Below, piece by piece: positions 52,892-60,264 of a stretch of DNA of 64,000 bases (position 1 is its first letter; the number at the start of each line of letters is the position of its first letter). Source of the stretch: an uncultured Mucilaginibacter sp. GTDB taxonomy: Bacteria > Bacteroidota > Bacteroidia > Sphingobacteriales > Sphingobacteriaceae. The notes under the pieces are model-generated. The model was not told the DNA's origin. It worked only from the letters and a program-made list of their open reading frames with translations, and did not search any database. The position numbers were made by a program, and so were the translations under genes. The stretch covers positions 1-64,000 of the forward strand of contig CAITEP010000009.1 of the NCBI GenBank assembly GCA_903891475.1. The letters are read 5' to 3'.

Positions 52892-53356
52892 TCATTTAAC
52901 CGCAACAAAAATCTCCACTTCCATCTCATCAAAACTATTGGCACCGGGTTTGTATAAATCATAATCGACCGTATATAACCTATTCGTACTGTTTTTCCAT
53001 ATTTGCTGCCATGCCGCATACACCTTTTCAGGAAATTTGCCGCTTAATTGATGAACTTGGTATTTGGATGCCGGAATATGTACGATGCTTAACCCTTCGT
53101 TTCCTTCAACTTCACTCACCTCGCAACCAATAATGGCGGTATAAAATCCAGTATGGTCGGTTTCGTAATCAGTATAAAGGCAAAAAATATTGTCGGAAGC
53201 TTTATGCTGAATCTTATTGGCTACTTGTTCCTCCATAAATCGTCCCCATAGTGCGCCAATATCTTGCATGGCTTGTCCGCCCGAATTTGTAGTACGTAAC
53301 TCAATCCCCACAATTATTTTGGCATCCAATGCTAGGGTTTCCGTCTTCGCTATCAT
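52892..53356 (-). CDS. GyrI-like/AraC effector-binding domain protein
   Basis: 154-aa single-domain SOUL/GyrI-like protein (IGALWGRFMEEQVANKI; IIGCEVSE; IPASKYQVHQLSGKFPEKVYAAWQQIW). It has no DNA-binding domain, so it is a stand-alone small-molecule-binding or hydrolysing module. The downstream partner is mqnC, 17 nt away on the same strand, so the two may be co-transcribed from the mqnC promoter. Ligand unknown. Confidence 0.87.
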   Translation of the reverse strand: MIAKTETLALDAKIIVGIELRTTNSGGQAMQDIGALWGRFMEEQVANKIQHKASDNIFCLYTDYETDHTGFYTAIIGCEVSEVEGNEGLSIVHIPASKYQVHQLSGKFPEKVYAAWQQIWKNSTNRLYTVDYDLYKPGANSFDEMEVEIFVAVK

Positions 53357-53373
53357 CGCGGTAGTTTTGCCTC

Positions 53374-54498
53374 TTAATAGTTAATTACTTGTTCTTCTAT
53401 CGCTTCAGGTATTTCACGCCATTCATATTTTTGGTTTCTCAGTTGCGGCTCAAAACCTGCTTCTTTGATTGATTCTTGTATACCTTTCGCGGTAAAACGG
53501 TGCGGTGCCCCGGCTGCCGATACCACATTTTCTTCAATCATAATTGAGCCAAAATCATTTGCTCCTGCATGTAAACATAATTGGGCTACCTGCTTACCTA
53601 CAGTTAGCCAGGAGGCCTGTATATTTTTTATATTCGGCAGCATAATCCGGCATAGGGCTATCATTCGGATGTATTCATTACCAGTCACATTGTTGGTGAT
53701 GCCCCTTACTTTGCGCAAAAGGGTGCCATCGTCCTGAAATGGCCATGGTATAAAGGCAGTAAACCCATAGTTACCTTCAGGTTTTTCTGACTGTACCTCG
53801 CGTATCCAAACCAAATGCTCAAAACGTTCCTCAATGGTTTCAATATGTCCAAACATCATGGTGGCCGATGTTGGTAAATTCAACTTGTGGGCTGCACGCA
53901 TCACATCCAACCACTCTTTTCCACCGCATTTGCCCTTACTAATTAAGCGACGAACACGGTCGTTCAATATTTCGGCTCCTGCACCCGGTAAGGAATCTAA
54001 GCCCGAAGCTTTTAATTCCCTAAGTACATCAATGTGTTCCATACCTTCCAGTTTTGCAACGTGCGCAATCTCGGGCGGACCTAAAGCGTGTAATTTCAAT
54101 GTCGGGTATAATTCCTTTAACTGCTTAAAAGTATCGGCATAAAATTTCAATCCCAGCTCAGGGTGGTGCCCGCCTTGTAGTAAAAGCTGGTCGCCTCCGT
54201 ATTTAAAGGTTTCTTCTATTTTTTGTTTGTAGGTTTCTAAATCAGTAATATAACTGTCCTCGTGACCAGGGCGACGGAAAAAGTTACAGAACTTGCAATT
54301 GGCTATGCAAACATTGGTGGTATTTACGTTCCTATCAATTTGCCAGGTTACCTTGCCATGCGGAACTTGAATTTTACGCAGCTCGTTGGCTACATACATC
54401 AAATCGGCTGTGGAGGCATTTTGGTATAGGAAAACACCTTCTTCCTGGGTTAAAAAATCAAATTTTAAGGCGCGATGCAACAAGTTTGCTGAATTCAT
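53374..54498 (-). CDS. mqnC: Cyclic dehypoxanthinyl futalosine synthase (MqnC)
   Basis: 374-aa radical SAM enzyme of the futalosine route to menaquinone; it cyclises dehypoxanthine futalosine. Cluster-binding Cys64, Cys68 and Cys71 (CIANCKFC). DQLLLQGGHHPELGLKFY and HALGPPEIAHVA fit MqnC rather than MqnE, which has a VGGLHP-type motif there. ATG 54498 is preferred over TTG 54513. The -7 motif TATCTTTG ends 4 nt before the ATG. Other mqn genes are not in the window. This indicates that the organism makes menaquinone by the futalosine rather than the o-succinylbenzoate route. Confidence 0.92.
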   Translation of the reverse strand: MNSANLLHRALKFDFLTQEEGVFLYQNASTADLMYVANELRKIQVPHGKVTWQIDRNVNTTNVCIANCKFCNFFRRPGHEDSYITDLETYKQKIEETFKYGGDQLLLQGGHHPELGLKFYADTFKQLKELYPTLKLHALGPPEIAHVAKLEGMEHIDVLRELKASGLDSLPGAGAEILNDRVRRLISKGKCGGKEWLDVMRAAHKLNLPTSATMMFGHIETIEERFEHLVWIREVQSEKPEGNYGFTAFIPWPFQDDGTLLRKVRGITNNVTGNEYIRMIALCRIMLPNIKNIQASWLTVGKQVAQLCLHAGANDFGSIMIEENVVSAAGAPHRFTAKGIQESIKEAGFEPQLRNQKYEWREIPEAIEEQVINY

Positions 54499-54502
54499 AA
54501 AA

Positions 54503-54510
54503 CAAAGATA
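54503..54510 (-). promoter_or_regulatory. -7 element (TATCTTTG) of mqnC
   Basis: Minus-strand TATCTTTG ends 4 nt before ATG 54498; a near-leaderless message is predicted. Confidence 0.5.
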
Positions 54511-54605
54511 CAAAGTAGCTGGCTAATGCTGAAAGTATTAGGATGAAAGCAATAGTAATTGCCATCTTTTACAAATGGTTAACAATGGATTTACGCTAAA
54601 ATGGC

Positions 54606-56141
54606 TTAACCTTTTATAAATTCACCATTTTGCACACATTGCCCATCTTGAAGCCTGATAACCTTACTTACACAAGCGGGAATTTCATGCTGATAATGGG
54701 TTACATAAACCATGGTTACATTGGTTAGTTCACAAATAGCGTCGACAATGGTTTTAAAATGTTCTTGCTGTTGCGCATCCAAACCCTGACATGGTTCATC
54801 AAAAATTAACAGATTGGGGTTTTTAACCAATGCCCTTGCTAGCAAACACAAACGTTGCGCACTGGCGGGAATGTTTTTAAATAGGGTGGTAGCGTATTTT
54901 TCAATGGTGAGCGTTTTCATCCATTGCAAGGCAGTTGCTTGTTGTTTTTTTGAAGATACCCTAAATAACCCCAATGTATCATTATAGCCTGATTCAATTA
55001 CCTGCAAGCAATTGTTTTCGGTAGGGAAGTATTGGTGCAACTCGGGTGATACAAAGCCTATTTTACTTTTTATATCCCAAATGCTTTCGCCGCTGCCACG
55101 CTTTTTATCAAATAAAATAATATCATTGGCATAAGCTTGCGGATTGTCGCCATTTACCAAACTTAGAAGGGTCGATTTTCCTGCCCCGTTTGGTCCCAGC
55201 AAGGCCCAACGCTCCCCTTGCAAAACCTCCCAGCTGATATTGTTCAGTATGGTTTTACCTCCATACTGAATATGTATCTGGTTCATTTTGATGATATATT
55301 GGTAGACAATTCTTTCAACTCCAGTATGGAGTAAACCTTTAAGTTCATCTACATCAACCGCATTCAGTTTTTCTTTTTTTGCGGATAGGGTAGCGACCAG
55401 AAAACCCTCTTTTTTACGCTGCTCTATAATTTCCCCATGTTTCAAATGCGCAACGTGTGTAATGCAATCTGGTATTTCATCGGGAGCGGTAGCTAGTATA
55501 ATGGAAGTACCCGAGGCAATCATTTCTTCGAGTAACAAATTAAAATCTGCTCTCCTTTGCACATCCAATCCGTTTAAGGGGTTATCAAGTAACAATAAAA
55601 CTGGGTTTTTTAACAAAGCCGCCGCTAATCTCAACCTTTTTGTTTCACCGTTTGATAGTTTGATGATTTGCTCATCGGCCAATTTTAACAAATTCAATCT
55701 ATTCATTACCCGCTCATAATTCCAACCCAAAGCATGTTTTGGATAATGTTGCTCAATGGCTTTCAAAAACTGACTTACAGTTTGCGCGTCTTCCGAATCG
55801 AAGGAATTAAATCGTTGCTGGTAATAAAAATTGTTGGTGTTTGATAGATTTTTAAAATGATGGGTAGCACCCACCAGCGCTGTTACATGCTGCGGGGTAA
55901 AATTAGGGTCGGTAATTTGGTGTTTTTGCTTATAATCCTCAAAATACGGATAGGTAATTTGGCCACCTGTAATATTAAACCTGCCCGCAATGGTTTGTAG
56001 CAGGGCACTTTTACCCGAACCGCTTTCGCCAACCAATGCCCAATGTTGACCTTTACTAACACTAAAGTTTAAATTGGTAAATAAGTTGTTATGGATAGAT
56101 TTTACCGTTACTTGATTAATCGACAGGATAACATGTGTCAT
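54606..56141 (-). CDS. ModF-like protein with two ABC ATPase domains
   Basis: 511-aa soluble protein with two fused nucleotide-binding domains and no membrane part. Domain 1 (about 1-230): Walker A GESGSGKS (38-45), signature LSNGETKR, Walker B LLLLDNPLNG. Domain 2 (about 280-505): Walker A GPNGAGKS, Walker B LLIFDEPCQGLD, but the signature is degenerate (IPASAQR for LSxGxQR). ModF/PhrA-like proteins of this layout have poorly known roles, linked in E. coli to molybdate or photorepair. No modABC genes are near, so function is open. TATTTTTG ends 4 nt before the ATG. Confidence 0.85.
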   Translation of the reverse strand: MTHVILSINQVTVKSIHNNLFTNLNFSVSKGQHWALVGESGSGKSALLQTIAGRFNITGGQITYPYFEDYKQKHQITDPNFTPQHVTALVGATHHFKNLSNTNNFYYQQRFNSFDSEDAQTVSQFLKAIEQHYPKHALGWNYERVMNRLNLLKLADEQIIKLSNGETKRLRLAAALLKNPVLLLLDNPLNGLDVQRRADFNLLLEEMIASGTSIILATAPDEIPDCITHVAHLKHGEIIEQRKKEGFLVATLSAKKEKLNAVDVDELKGLLHTGVERIVYQYIIKMNQIHIQYGGKTILNNISWEVLQGERWALLGPNGAGKSTLLSLVNGDNPQAYANDIILFDKKRGSGESIWDIKSKIGFVSPELHQYFPTENNCLQVIESGYNDTLGLFRVSSKKQQATALQWMKTLTIEKYATTLFKNIPASAQRLCLLARALVKNPNLLIFDEPCQGLDAQQQEHFKTIVDAICELTNVTMVYVTHYQHEIPACVSKVIRLQDGQCVQNGEFIKG

Positions 56142-56145
56142 CCCA

Positions 56146-56153
56146 CAAAAATA
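56146..56153 (-). promoter_or_regulatory. -7 element (TATTTTTG) of the ModF-like gene
   Basis: Minus-strand TATTTTTG ends 4 nt before ATG 56141, again consistent with a leaderless message. Confidence 0.45.
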
Positions 56154-56196
56154 AAATATAAGTTTAAATATTTTGGGAATTAAAAACCTTATAAAA

Positions 56197-56236
56197 CAAA
56201 AACGCCCACGAAAAGTATCGCGGGCGTTTTTGTTTT
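56197..56236 (-). terminator. Terminator downstream of the small lipoprotein cluster
   Basis: Perfect 11-bp stem CAAAAACGCCC / GGGCGTTTTTG (56197-56207 with 56222-56232). In minus-strand direction it follows the lipoprotein genes and isolates the ModF-like gene. Confidence 0.85.
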
Positions 56237-56249
56237 TAAGGAAATGAGA

Positions 56250-56480
56250 TTACATTTTCTTTTTAGTAGTGTCTTTAGCCATTTTCTTAGAAGTGTCAGC
56301 CATTTTCATTTTACCGGTATCAGCCATTTTCTTAGAAGTGTCAGCCATTTTAGATGAGTCCATTTTAGCAGAATCAGCTTTTGCAGAATCAGCAGCACCA
56401 GTAGCAGATTTACCTTTGCAAGCAGCGAAAGAAACAGCGATAGCTAAAGCTAAAGCAGAAATTTTTAATGAATTTTTCAT
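56250..56480 (-). CDS. Small lipoprotein with Lys/Met/Asp/Ser repeats (paralogue 1)
   Basis: 76 aa. Signal sequence MKNSLKISALALAIAVSFAAC gives lipidated Cys21. The mature part is low-complexity: ADSAKADSAKMDSSKMADTSK, then MADTSKKMADTGKMK with a second near copy, ending TTKKKM. A 29-bp exact direct repeat in the DNA (56278-56306 and 56323-56351) encodes the duplicated unit. The tail alternates acidic and basic residues, so it is zwitterionic and likely disordered. Paralogous to the next two upstream genes. Its promoter element at 56515-56542 matches that of the ECF sigma gene. Function unknown. Confidence 0.85.
   Translation of the reverse strand: MKNSLKISALALAIAVSFAACKGKSATGAADSAKADSAKMDSSKMADTSKKMADTGKMKMADTSKKMAKDTTKKKM
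56278..56351. repeat. 29-bp exact direct repeat within lipoprotein gene 1
   Basis: Copies at 56278-56306 and 56323-56351 (start GCCATTTTCTTAGAAGTG), 45-bp period, encoding MADTSKKMA on the minus strand. Confidence 0.9.
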
Positions 56481-56514
56481 GTTAGTTTTTTTAAGTAATT
56501 AAATAGTTTTGCTG

Positions 56515-56542
56515 TTAATACCGAAAAACAAAAAAGGTAACC
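56515..56542 (-). promoter_or_regulatory. ECF-type promoter element of lipoprotein gene 1
   Basis: Minus-strand GGTTACC (56542-56536), 14-nt spacer, GTATTAA (56521-56515), 34 nt before the ATG. Identical half-sites precede lipoprotein genes 2 and 3 and the ECF sigma gene. Confidence 0.75.
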
Positions 56543-56580
56543 CATAATTTTAAAATAAAATTACGAGCTACCTTTTTTTT
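56535..56580 (-). terminator. Terminator-like hairpin of lipoprotein gene 2 overlapping the next promoter
   Basis: An 18-nt imperfect inverted repeat (56535-56552 with 56556-56573; 15 of 18 positions pair) with an AAA loop. In minus-strand direction its distal arm contains the GGGTTACC of promoter 1 and runs into T residues. Confidence 0.65.
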
Positions 56581-56615
56581 AATCACTTAAAAAGTAACCG
56601 AAAAAAACTATAAGA

Positions 56616-56822
56616 TTATTTTTTCTTAGTAGTATCTTTTTTAGTAGTGTCTTTTTTAGTTGAGTCAGCTTTAACAGCAGCAGTAGTGTCTTTCTTGGTA
56701 GTGTCAACTTTTACTGAATCAGTTTTAACTGAATCTGCACCAGCAGCACCTTTACCTTTACAAGCTGCGAAAGAAACTGCGATAATTAAGGCTAAAGCGC
56801 CAATTTTGAATGAATTTTTCAT
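56616..56822 (-). CDS. Small lipoprotein with Lys/Asp/Thr-rich tail (paralogue 2)
   Basis: 68 aa. Signal MKNSFKIGALALIIAVSFAAC (Cys21) is nearly identical to paralogue 1. The mature tail is built from K-D-T/S units: DSVKTDSVKVDTTKKDTT, then KADSTKKDTTKKDTTKKK. No fold is predicted; it is probably an extended tether or a charged brush anchored by lipid. It carries the shared promoter element (56855-56882) 32 nt before the ATG. Confidence 0.85.
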   Translation of the reverse strand: MKNSFKIGALALIIAVSFAACKGKGAAGADSVKTDSVKVDTTKKDTTAAVKADSTKKDTTKKDTTKKK

Positions 56823-56854
56823 TTTTTGTTTGATTTAATGTGAATATTTGCAAT

Positions 56855-56882
56855 TTAATACCCAAAACATAAAAAGGTAACC
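56855..56882 (-). promoter_or_regulatory. ECF-type promoter element of lipoprotein gene 2
   Basis: Minus-strand GGTTACC (56882-56876), 14-nt spacer, GTATTAA (56861-56855), 32 nt before the ATG. Confidence 0.75.
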
Positions 56883-56916
56883 CATAATTTTAAAAAAAAA
56901 TTACAGGAAACCTTTT
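56872..56916 (-). terminator. Hairpin after lipoprotein gene 3 overlapping promoter 2
   Basis: Imperfect 20-nt inverted repeat (56872-56891 with 56897-56916; 16 of 20 positions pair), with AAAAGGT / ACCTTTT ends. Its promoter-side arm contains the -35-like GGTTACC of gene 2, the same arrangement as at 56535-56573. Confidence 0.55.
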
Positions 56917-56959
56917 CACATTAAAAAAACTAAAAAATTAACAAAAAACTTACATTCAA

Positions 56960-57151
56960 CTACTTTTTAGAAGTATCTTTTTTAATTGAATCAACCTTAA
57001 CAGTGCTGTCTTTTTTGGTCGAGTCAATTTTTACATCGTTTTTTAATGAGTCAATCGGTTTTTCATTAGCAGGTTTTGCTTTCGGGTCGCAAGAAGCAAG
57101 CATGGTGCCCATTGCTACGGTTACTACCGCAATTTTGATAAGGTTTTTCAT
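56960..57151 (-). CDS. Small lipoprotein with Lys/Asp/Ser-rich tail (paralogue 3)
   Basis: 63 aa. Signal MKNLIKIAVVTVAMGTMLASC (Cys21) followed by DPKAKPANEKPIDSLKND and a tail of K-D-S/T units (KIDSTKKDSTVKVDSIKKDTSKK). It is the most divergent of the three paralogues and the only one with Asp directly after the lipidated Cys, which could alter sorting. It lies divergent from the ECF sigma gene, with facing promoter elements in the 136-nt gap. Confidence 0.85.
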   Translation of the reverse strand: MKNLIKIAVVTVAMGTMLASCDPKAKPANEKPIDSLKNDVKIDSTKKDSTVKVDSIKKDTSKK

Positions 57152-57177
57152 AAAAAATTTGTTTTGTGATTTTTGAA

Positions 57178-57206
57178 TTAATACCCCAAAAGATAAAAAG
57201 GTAACC
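57178..57206 (-). promoter_or_regulatory. ECF-type promoter element of lipoprotein gene 3
   Basis: Minus-strand GGTTACC (57206-57200), 15-nt spacer, GTATTAA (57184-57178), 26 nt before the ATG. It faces away from the sigma gene element at 57243-57270. Confidence 0.75.
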
Positions 57207-57242
57207 TGCCTTCCTAATTAAATTTATTTTTTGTTAACATTG

Positions 57243-57270
57243 GGTTACCATTTGATTTTTACCGTATTAA
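57243..57270 (+). promoter_or_regulatory. ECF-type promoter element of the sigma gene (autoregulation)
   Basis: GGTTACC (57243-57249), 14-nt spacer, GTATTAA (57264-57270), 17 nt before the sigma factor ATG. The same half-sites precede the three lipoprotein genes, suggesting that the sigma factor reads its own promoter and theirs. Confidence 0.75.
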
Positions 57271-57287
57271 AGGAGTATACAACGTAG

Positions 57288-57839
57288 ATGAACAACATAC
57301 CAACCGATAATGAAGTTATTTTAGGTATTTTAAATAATTCGGAAAGTGTTTTAAAACGTTTGTATCTGGCATACTTCCCCATGGTGATGCAGCTCATCAT
57401 CAATAACAACGGGGACGAGGACGATGCCAAGGACATTTATCAGGAGGCTATTATTATTGTTTACAATAAAATAAAAGCTGGTGATTTTGAGCTAAGCAGC
57501 AAGCTGAAAACGTATATATATTCCATTTGCAGGCGATTATGGCTTAAAAGACTTAGTCAGATAAACCGATATGGGGGCGATATAAAGGATTTTCAGGAAT
57601 ACTTGGTTGTTGAGGACGATGCCGAAAATCACAGCGAGCGTGATTTACAGTTTACTAAAATGGGAAGTGCCCTTCTATTATTGGGCGAACCTTGTAAAAC
57701 GATTATTGAAGAATTTTATATAAATAATAAATCGATGCAGGATATTTGTGAGGCTTTTGGCTATACCAATGCCGATAATGCCAAGACACAAAAATACAAA
57801 TGCTTGCAACGCCTAAAAAAATTGTTTTTTCAGCAATAA
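57288..57839 (+). CDS. ECF-type RNA polymerase sigma factor
   Basis: 183-aa sigma-70 family protein with only regions 2 and 4. Region 2 is about 20-90 (DEDDAKDIYQEAIIIVYNKI, then LKTYIYSICRRLWLKRL); region 4 about 130-181 (CKTIIEEFYINNKSMQDICEAFGYTN, then AKTQKYKCLQRLKKLF). It belongs to the Bacteroidota ECF type with the NADNAKTQKYKCLQRLK recognition helix. The next gene, a membrane protein with an anti-sigma-like N-terminus, starts 16 nt downstream. Its own promoter carries the element shared with three lipoprotein genes, indicating positive autoregulation. Confidence 0.92.
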   Translation: MNNIPTDNEVILGILNNSESVLKRLYLAYFPMVMQLIINNNGDEDDAKDIYQEAIIIVYNKIKAGDFELSSKLKTYIYSICRRLWLKRLSQINRYGGDIKDFQEYLVVEDDAENHSERDLQFTKMGSALLLLGEPCKTIIEEFYINNKSMQDICEAFGYTNADNAKTQKYKCLQRLKKLFFQQ

Positions 57840-57855
57840 ATTGGAGGATAAAGCG

Positions 57856-58959
57856 ATGGTTGAACACAAATTATTAGAATTAATTGAACGTTACCTTAAC
57901 GGCGAACTAAACAGCGAAGAGCTGGCTCGGTTTGAGTTGCTAAGGCAGGAAAATACGGATTTGAACGAGCGCATACAAGCGCACAAGCAGTTTACCGATA
58001 CCATAAAACAATATGGCGAACGTATTGAGTTGGAGAAACGCCTCAATGCCTTCCATCAGGAAATTGATGTGCATGCCCTAAAAGAAGAATTAACAGTTCA
58101 CCCAATGTGGTTTGTGAAGCTTTGGCGCAACCACCATTCTAAAATATCGGTAGCCGCCTCTATCGCCATATTCGCGGTATTGATGACTCTTATAGTTTCC
58201 GGGTATTTTAATAACCGCGAAACAAATTATGTTCAATTAAAAGGTCAGGTAGCTCAAATACAAAAAACAGTAAACGGCCTCAAAACGCATAATTCAATAA
58301 GCCACACCAACAACAACCTTAAAACCAGCAATTTTAGGGGTACCGGTTTTGCCATATCATCCAATGGTTATATAGTAACCAATTACCATGTGATAAACAA
58401 TGCTGATTCAGTTTATATCGAAAACGCGAATGGAAAATCGTATCGTACCAAGGTTGTTTATACCGAACCCGAAACGGATATCGCCATTTTAGCGGTTGAT
58501 GATACAGCCTTTAAAAGCTTGGGTAATGTGCCATTTAACATTAAAAAGGGAGAAAGTGAAATAGCCGAAAACGTTTATACCATTGGTTATCCAAGAGAAG
58601 CGATTGTGTTTAACACAGGTTACCTTAGCGCTACTACAGGTTTTACCAACGATAACGCCTTAGATAGTACCAGTTATCAGGTTTCATTGCAAGTAAACCC
58701 GGGTAATAGCGGTGGCCCGCTAATTGATAGCAGGGGGAACCTGATAGGTGTAATTAGTGCCAAGTCAACCCGTATGGAGGGTGCGCATTTTGCCATCAAA
58801 TCGAGCTATTTACTAAAAGCGATTCAAGACATTCCTTCAGATTCACTAAGCAAACCATTAAACCTCAATTCAAGAAATACGCTTGCCGGTTTGAGCCAAA
58901 AACAACAGTTTAAAAAATTGAAAGACTTTGTTTTTATGGTGAAAGTATTTAAACAATAA
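57856..58959 (+). CDS. Membrane-tethered trypsin-like protease with anti-sigma-like N-terminus
   Basis: 367 aa in three parts. Residues 1-95 are cytoplasmic and resemble Bacteroidota anti-sigma N-termini (LLELIERYLNGELNSEELARF, then a helical charged stretch). One TM helix at about 97-117. The periplasmic part is a HtrA-type trypsin fold (about 160-325) with the intact triad His178 (TNYHVI), Asp208 (ETDIAIL) and Ser285 (NPGNSGGPL), and no PDZ domain. ATG 57856, with GGAGG 8 nt upstream, is preferred over TTG 57841. It directly follows the ECF sigma gene, the usual anti-sigma position. Proteolytic sensing coupled to sigma release is the obvious hypothesis. Confidence 0.85.
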   Translation: MVEHKLLELIERYLNGELNSEELARFELLRQENTDLNERIQAHKQFTDTIKQYGERIELEKRLNAFHQEIDVHALKEELTVHPMWFVKLWRNHHSKISVAASIAIFAVLMTLIVSGYFNNRETNYVQLKGQVAQIQKTVNGLKTHNSISHTNNNLKTSNFRGTGFAISSNGYIVTNYHVINNADSVYIENANGKSYRTKVVYTEPETDIAILAVDDTAFKSLGNVPFNIKKGESEIAENVYTIGYPREAIVFNTGYLSATTGFTNDNALDSTSYQVSLQVNPGNSGGPLIDSRGNLIGVISAKSTRMEGAHFAIKSSYLLKAIQDIPSDSLSKPLNLNSRNTLAGLSQKQQFKKLKDFVFMVKVFKQ

Positions 58960-58984
58960 CCCAACCTAAACTTTATACAATTGG

Positions 58985-59016
58985 CGCCGTAGGAGAAACC
59001 CTGCGGCGTTTTTTTA
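58985..59016 (+). terminator. Terminator after the sigma-protease operon
   Basis: Stem CGCCGTAGG / CCTGCGGCG (one G-T pair; 58985-58993 with 59000-59008), short AGAAAC loop, then eight T. It also bounds the convergent nuoD gene. Confidence 0.88.
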
Positions 59017-60216
59017 TCTGTCTACTTCCCCCAAAACAATATCGATAGAGCCTATAATGGCTACCAAATCGGCAATGAGTACACCCTTGGTAATTTCGGG
59101 TAAAACAGAAAGGTTACTAAAACTTGGCGCGCGAGATTTTACCCTGGTTGGTATTTCTGATTTTCCGTCGGCCATGAAATAAAAACCCAATTCGCCTTTA
59201 GGACCCTCGCATCTTACATAATAATCCTGCGCTTTTGGGATGGTTTTTCGTGGTAAAAGGGCTCTTGGGTCAAAATCAGGCGTACGTTTCAATTCTTTTT
59301 GCAAACGTTCCACGCATTGCTCTATTATTTTTAACGATTGCTCAATTTCATCCACACGTACCTTGTAGCGGTCCCAGCAGTCGCCCACGGTGCCCATTAA
59401 TCCGGTGCCAATGGGTATATCAAATTCCAACTCGGGGTAAGCAGAATAATTGTCAATTCGCCGTAAATCCCATTTTAATCCTGAACCTCTCAGCATTGGA
59501 CCCGAGCAACCATAATTAATAGCAACGTCCATTGGCAATACGCCTACGTTTGCTGTTCGGTTTATAAATATTTGGTTATCTGTAAGTAGTTGGTTCATTT
59601 CCAACATCTTAGGTTTAAAATAGTCTACAAATTCCTTGCAACGTTCTTCAAAACCTACCGGGATGTCGTAAAACAAGCCACCTACCCAAATGTAATTGTA
59701 CAACATACGCGAGCCCGATGCCCATTCCAACATACCCATGATATGTTCGCGATCTCTAAAACACCATAAAAAGGGGGTAAAAGCGCCAATATCAATGCCG
59801 TAGGTACCGATGGCTATCAGGTGCGAAGCGATCCTGTTCAACTCGCAAACCAATACGCGTATGTATTCAATCCGCTTCGGAATATCCTTATCAATCCCCA
59901 TCATCCGCTCAACACCCATCACAAAAGCATGACTATTATTCATCGATGCCAAATAATCCATCCTATCAGTAAATGGTATGGTTTGCTGATAGGTAAGCGA
60001 TTCGGCATGTTTTTCGAAGCAACGGTGCAAGTAGCCGATATGGGGTATTACCTCTTTTACAATCTCCCCATCGGTAATCAACTCCAAACGCAAAACACCG
60101 TGAGTAGAAGGGTGTTGTGGCCCCATATTGAGCACCATATCCTCCACGCTTGCCTGCGCGATTTTCTGCTCGTAATTTTGGTAAGCTTGTTGATATATTG
60201 GGTGATGGCTATTCAA
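59014..60216 (-). CDS. nuoD: NADH-quinone oxidoreductase subunit D, TTG start
   Basis: 400-aa 49-kDa-type subunit of complex I that forms the quinone-binding site with Nuo[21 protein letters not shown] near residue 28 and the C-terminal DIVLGEVDR are diagnostic. The only start upstream of that motif is TTG 60216 ([13 protein letters not shown]); in-frame TGA lies further upstream and no ATG is available. It is 48 nt downstream of nuoC. It ends the operon: no nuoE-N follow, so the rest of complex I is elsewhere. Confidence 0.94.
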   Translation of the reverse strand: MNSHHPIYQQAYQNYEQKIAQASVEDMVLNMGPQHPSTHGVLRLELITDGEIVKEVIPHIGYLHRCFEKHAESLTYQQTIPFTDRMDYLASMNNSHAFVMGVERMMGIDKDIPKRIEYIRVLVCELNRIASHLIAIGTYGIDIGAFTPFLWCFRDREHIMGMLEWASGSRMLYNYIWVGGLFYDIPVGFEERCKEFVDYFKPKMLEMNQLLTDNQIFINRTANVGVLPMDVAINYGCSGPMLRGSGLKWDLRRIDNYSAYPELEFDIPIGTGLMGTVGDCWDRYKVRVDEIEQSLKIIEQCVERLQKELKRTPDFDPRALLPRKTIPKAQDYYVRCEGPKGELGFYFMADGKSEIPTRVKSRAPSFSNLSVLPEITKGVLIADLVAIIGSIDIVLGEVDR

Positions 60217-60264
60217 ATGCAGGTGTTTTTTGTGGGATGAATGAATAATTTGCTGATTTCAAAC

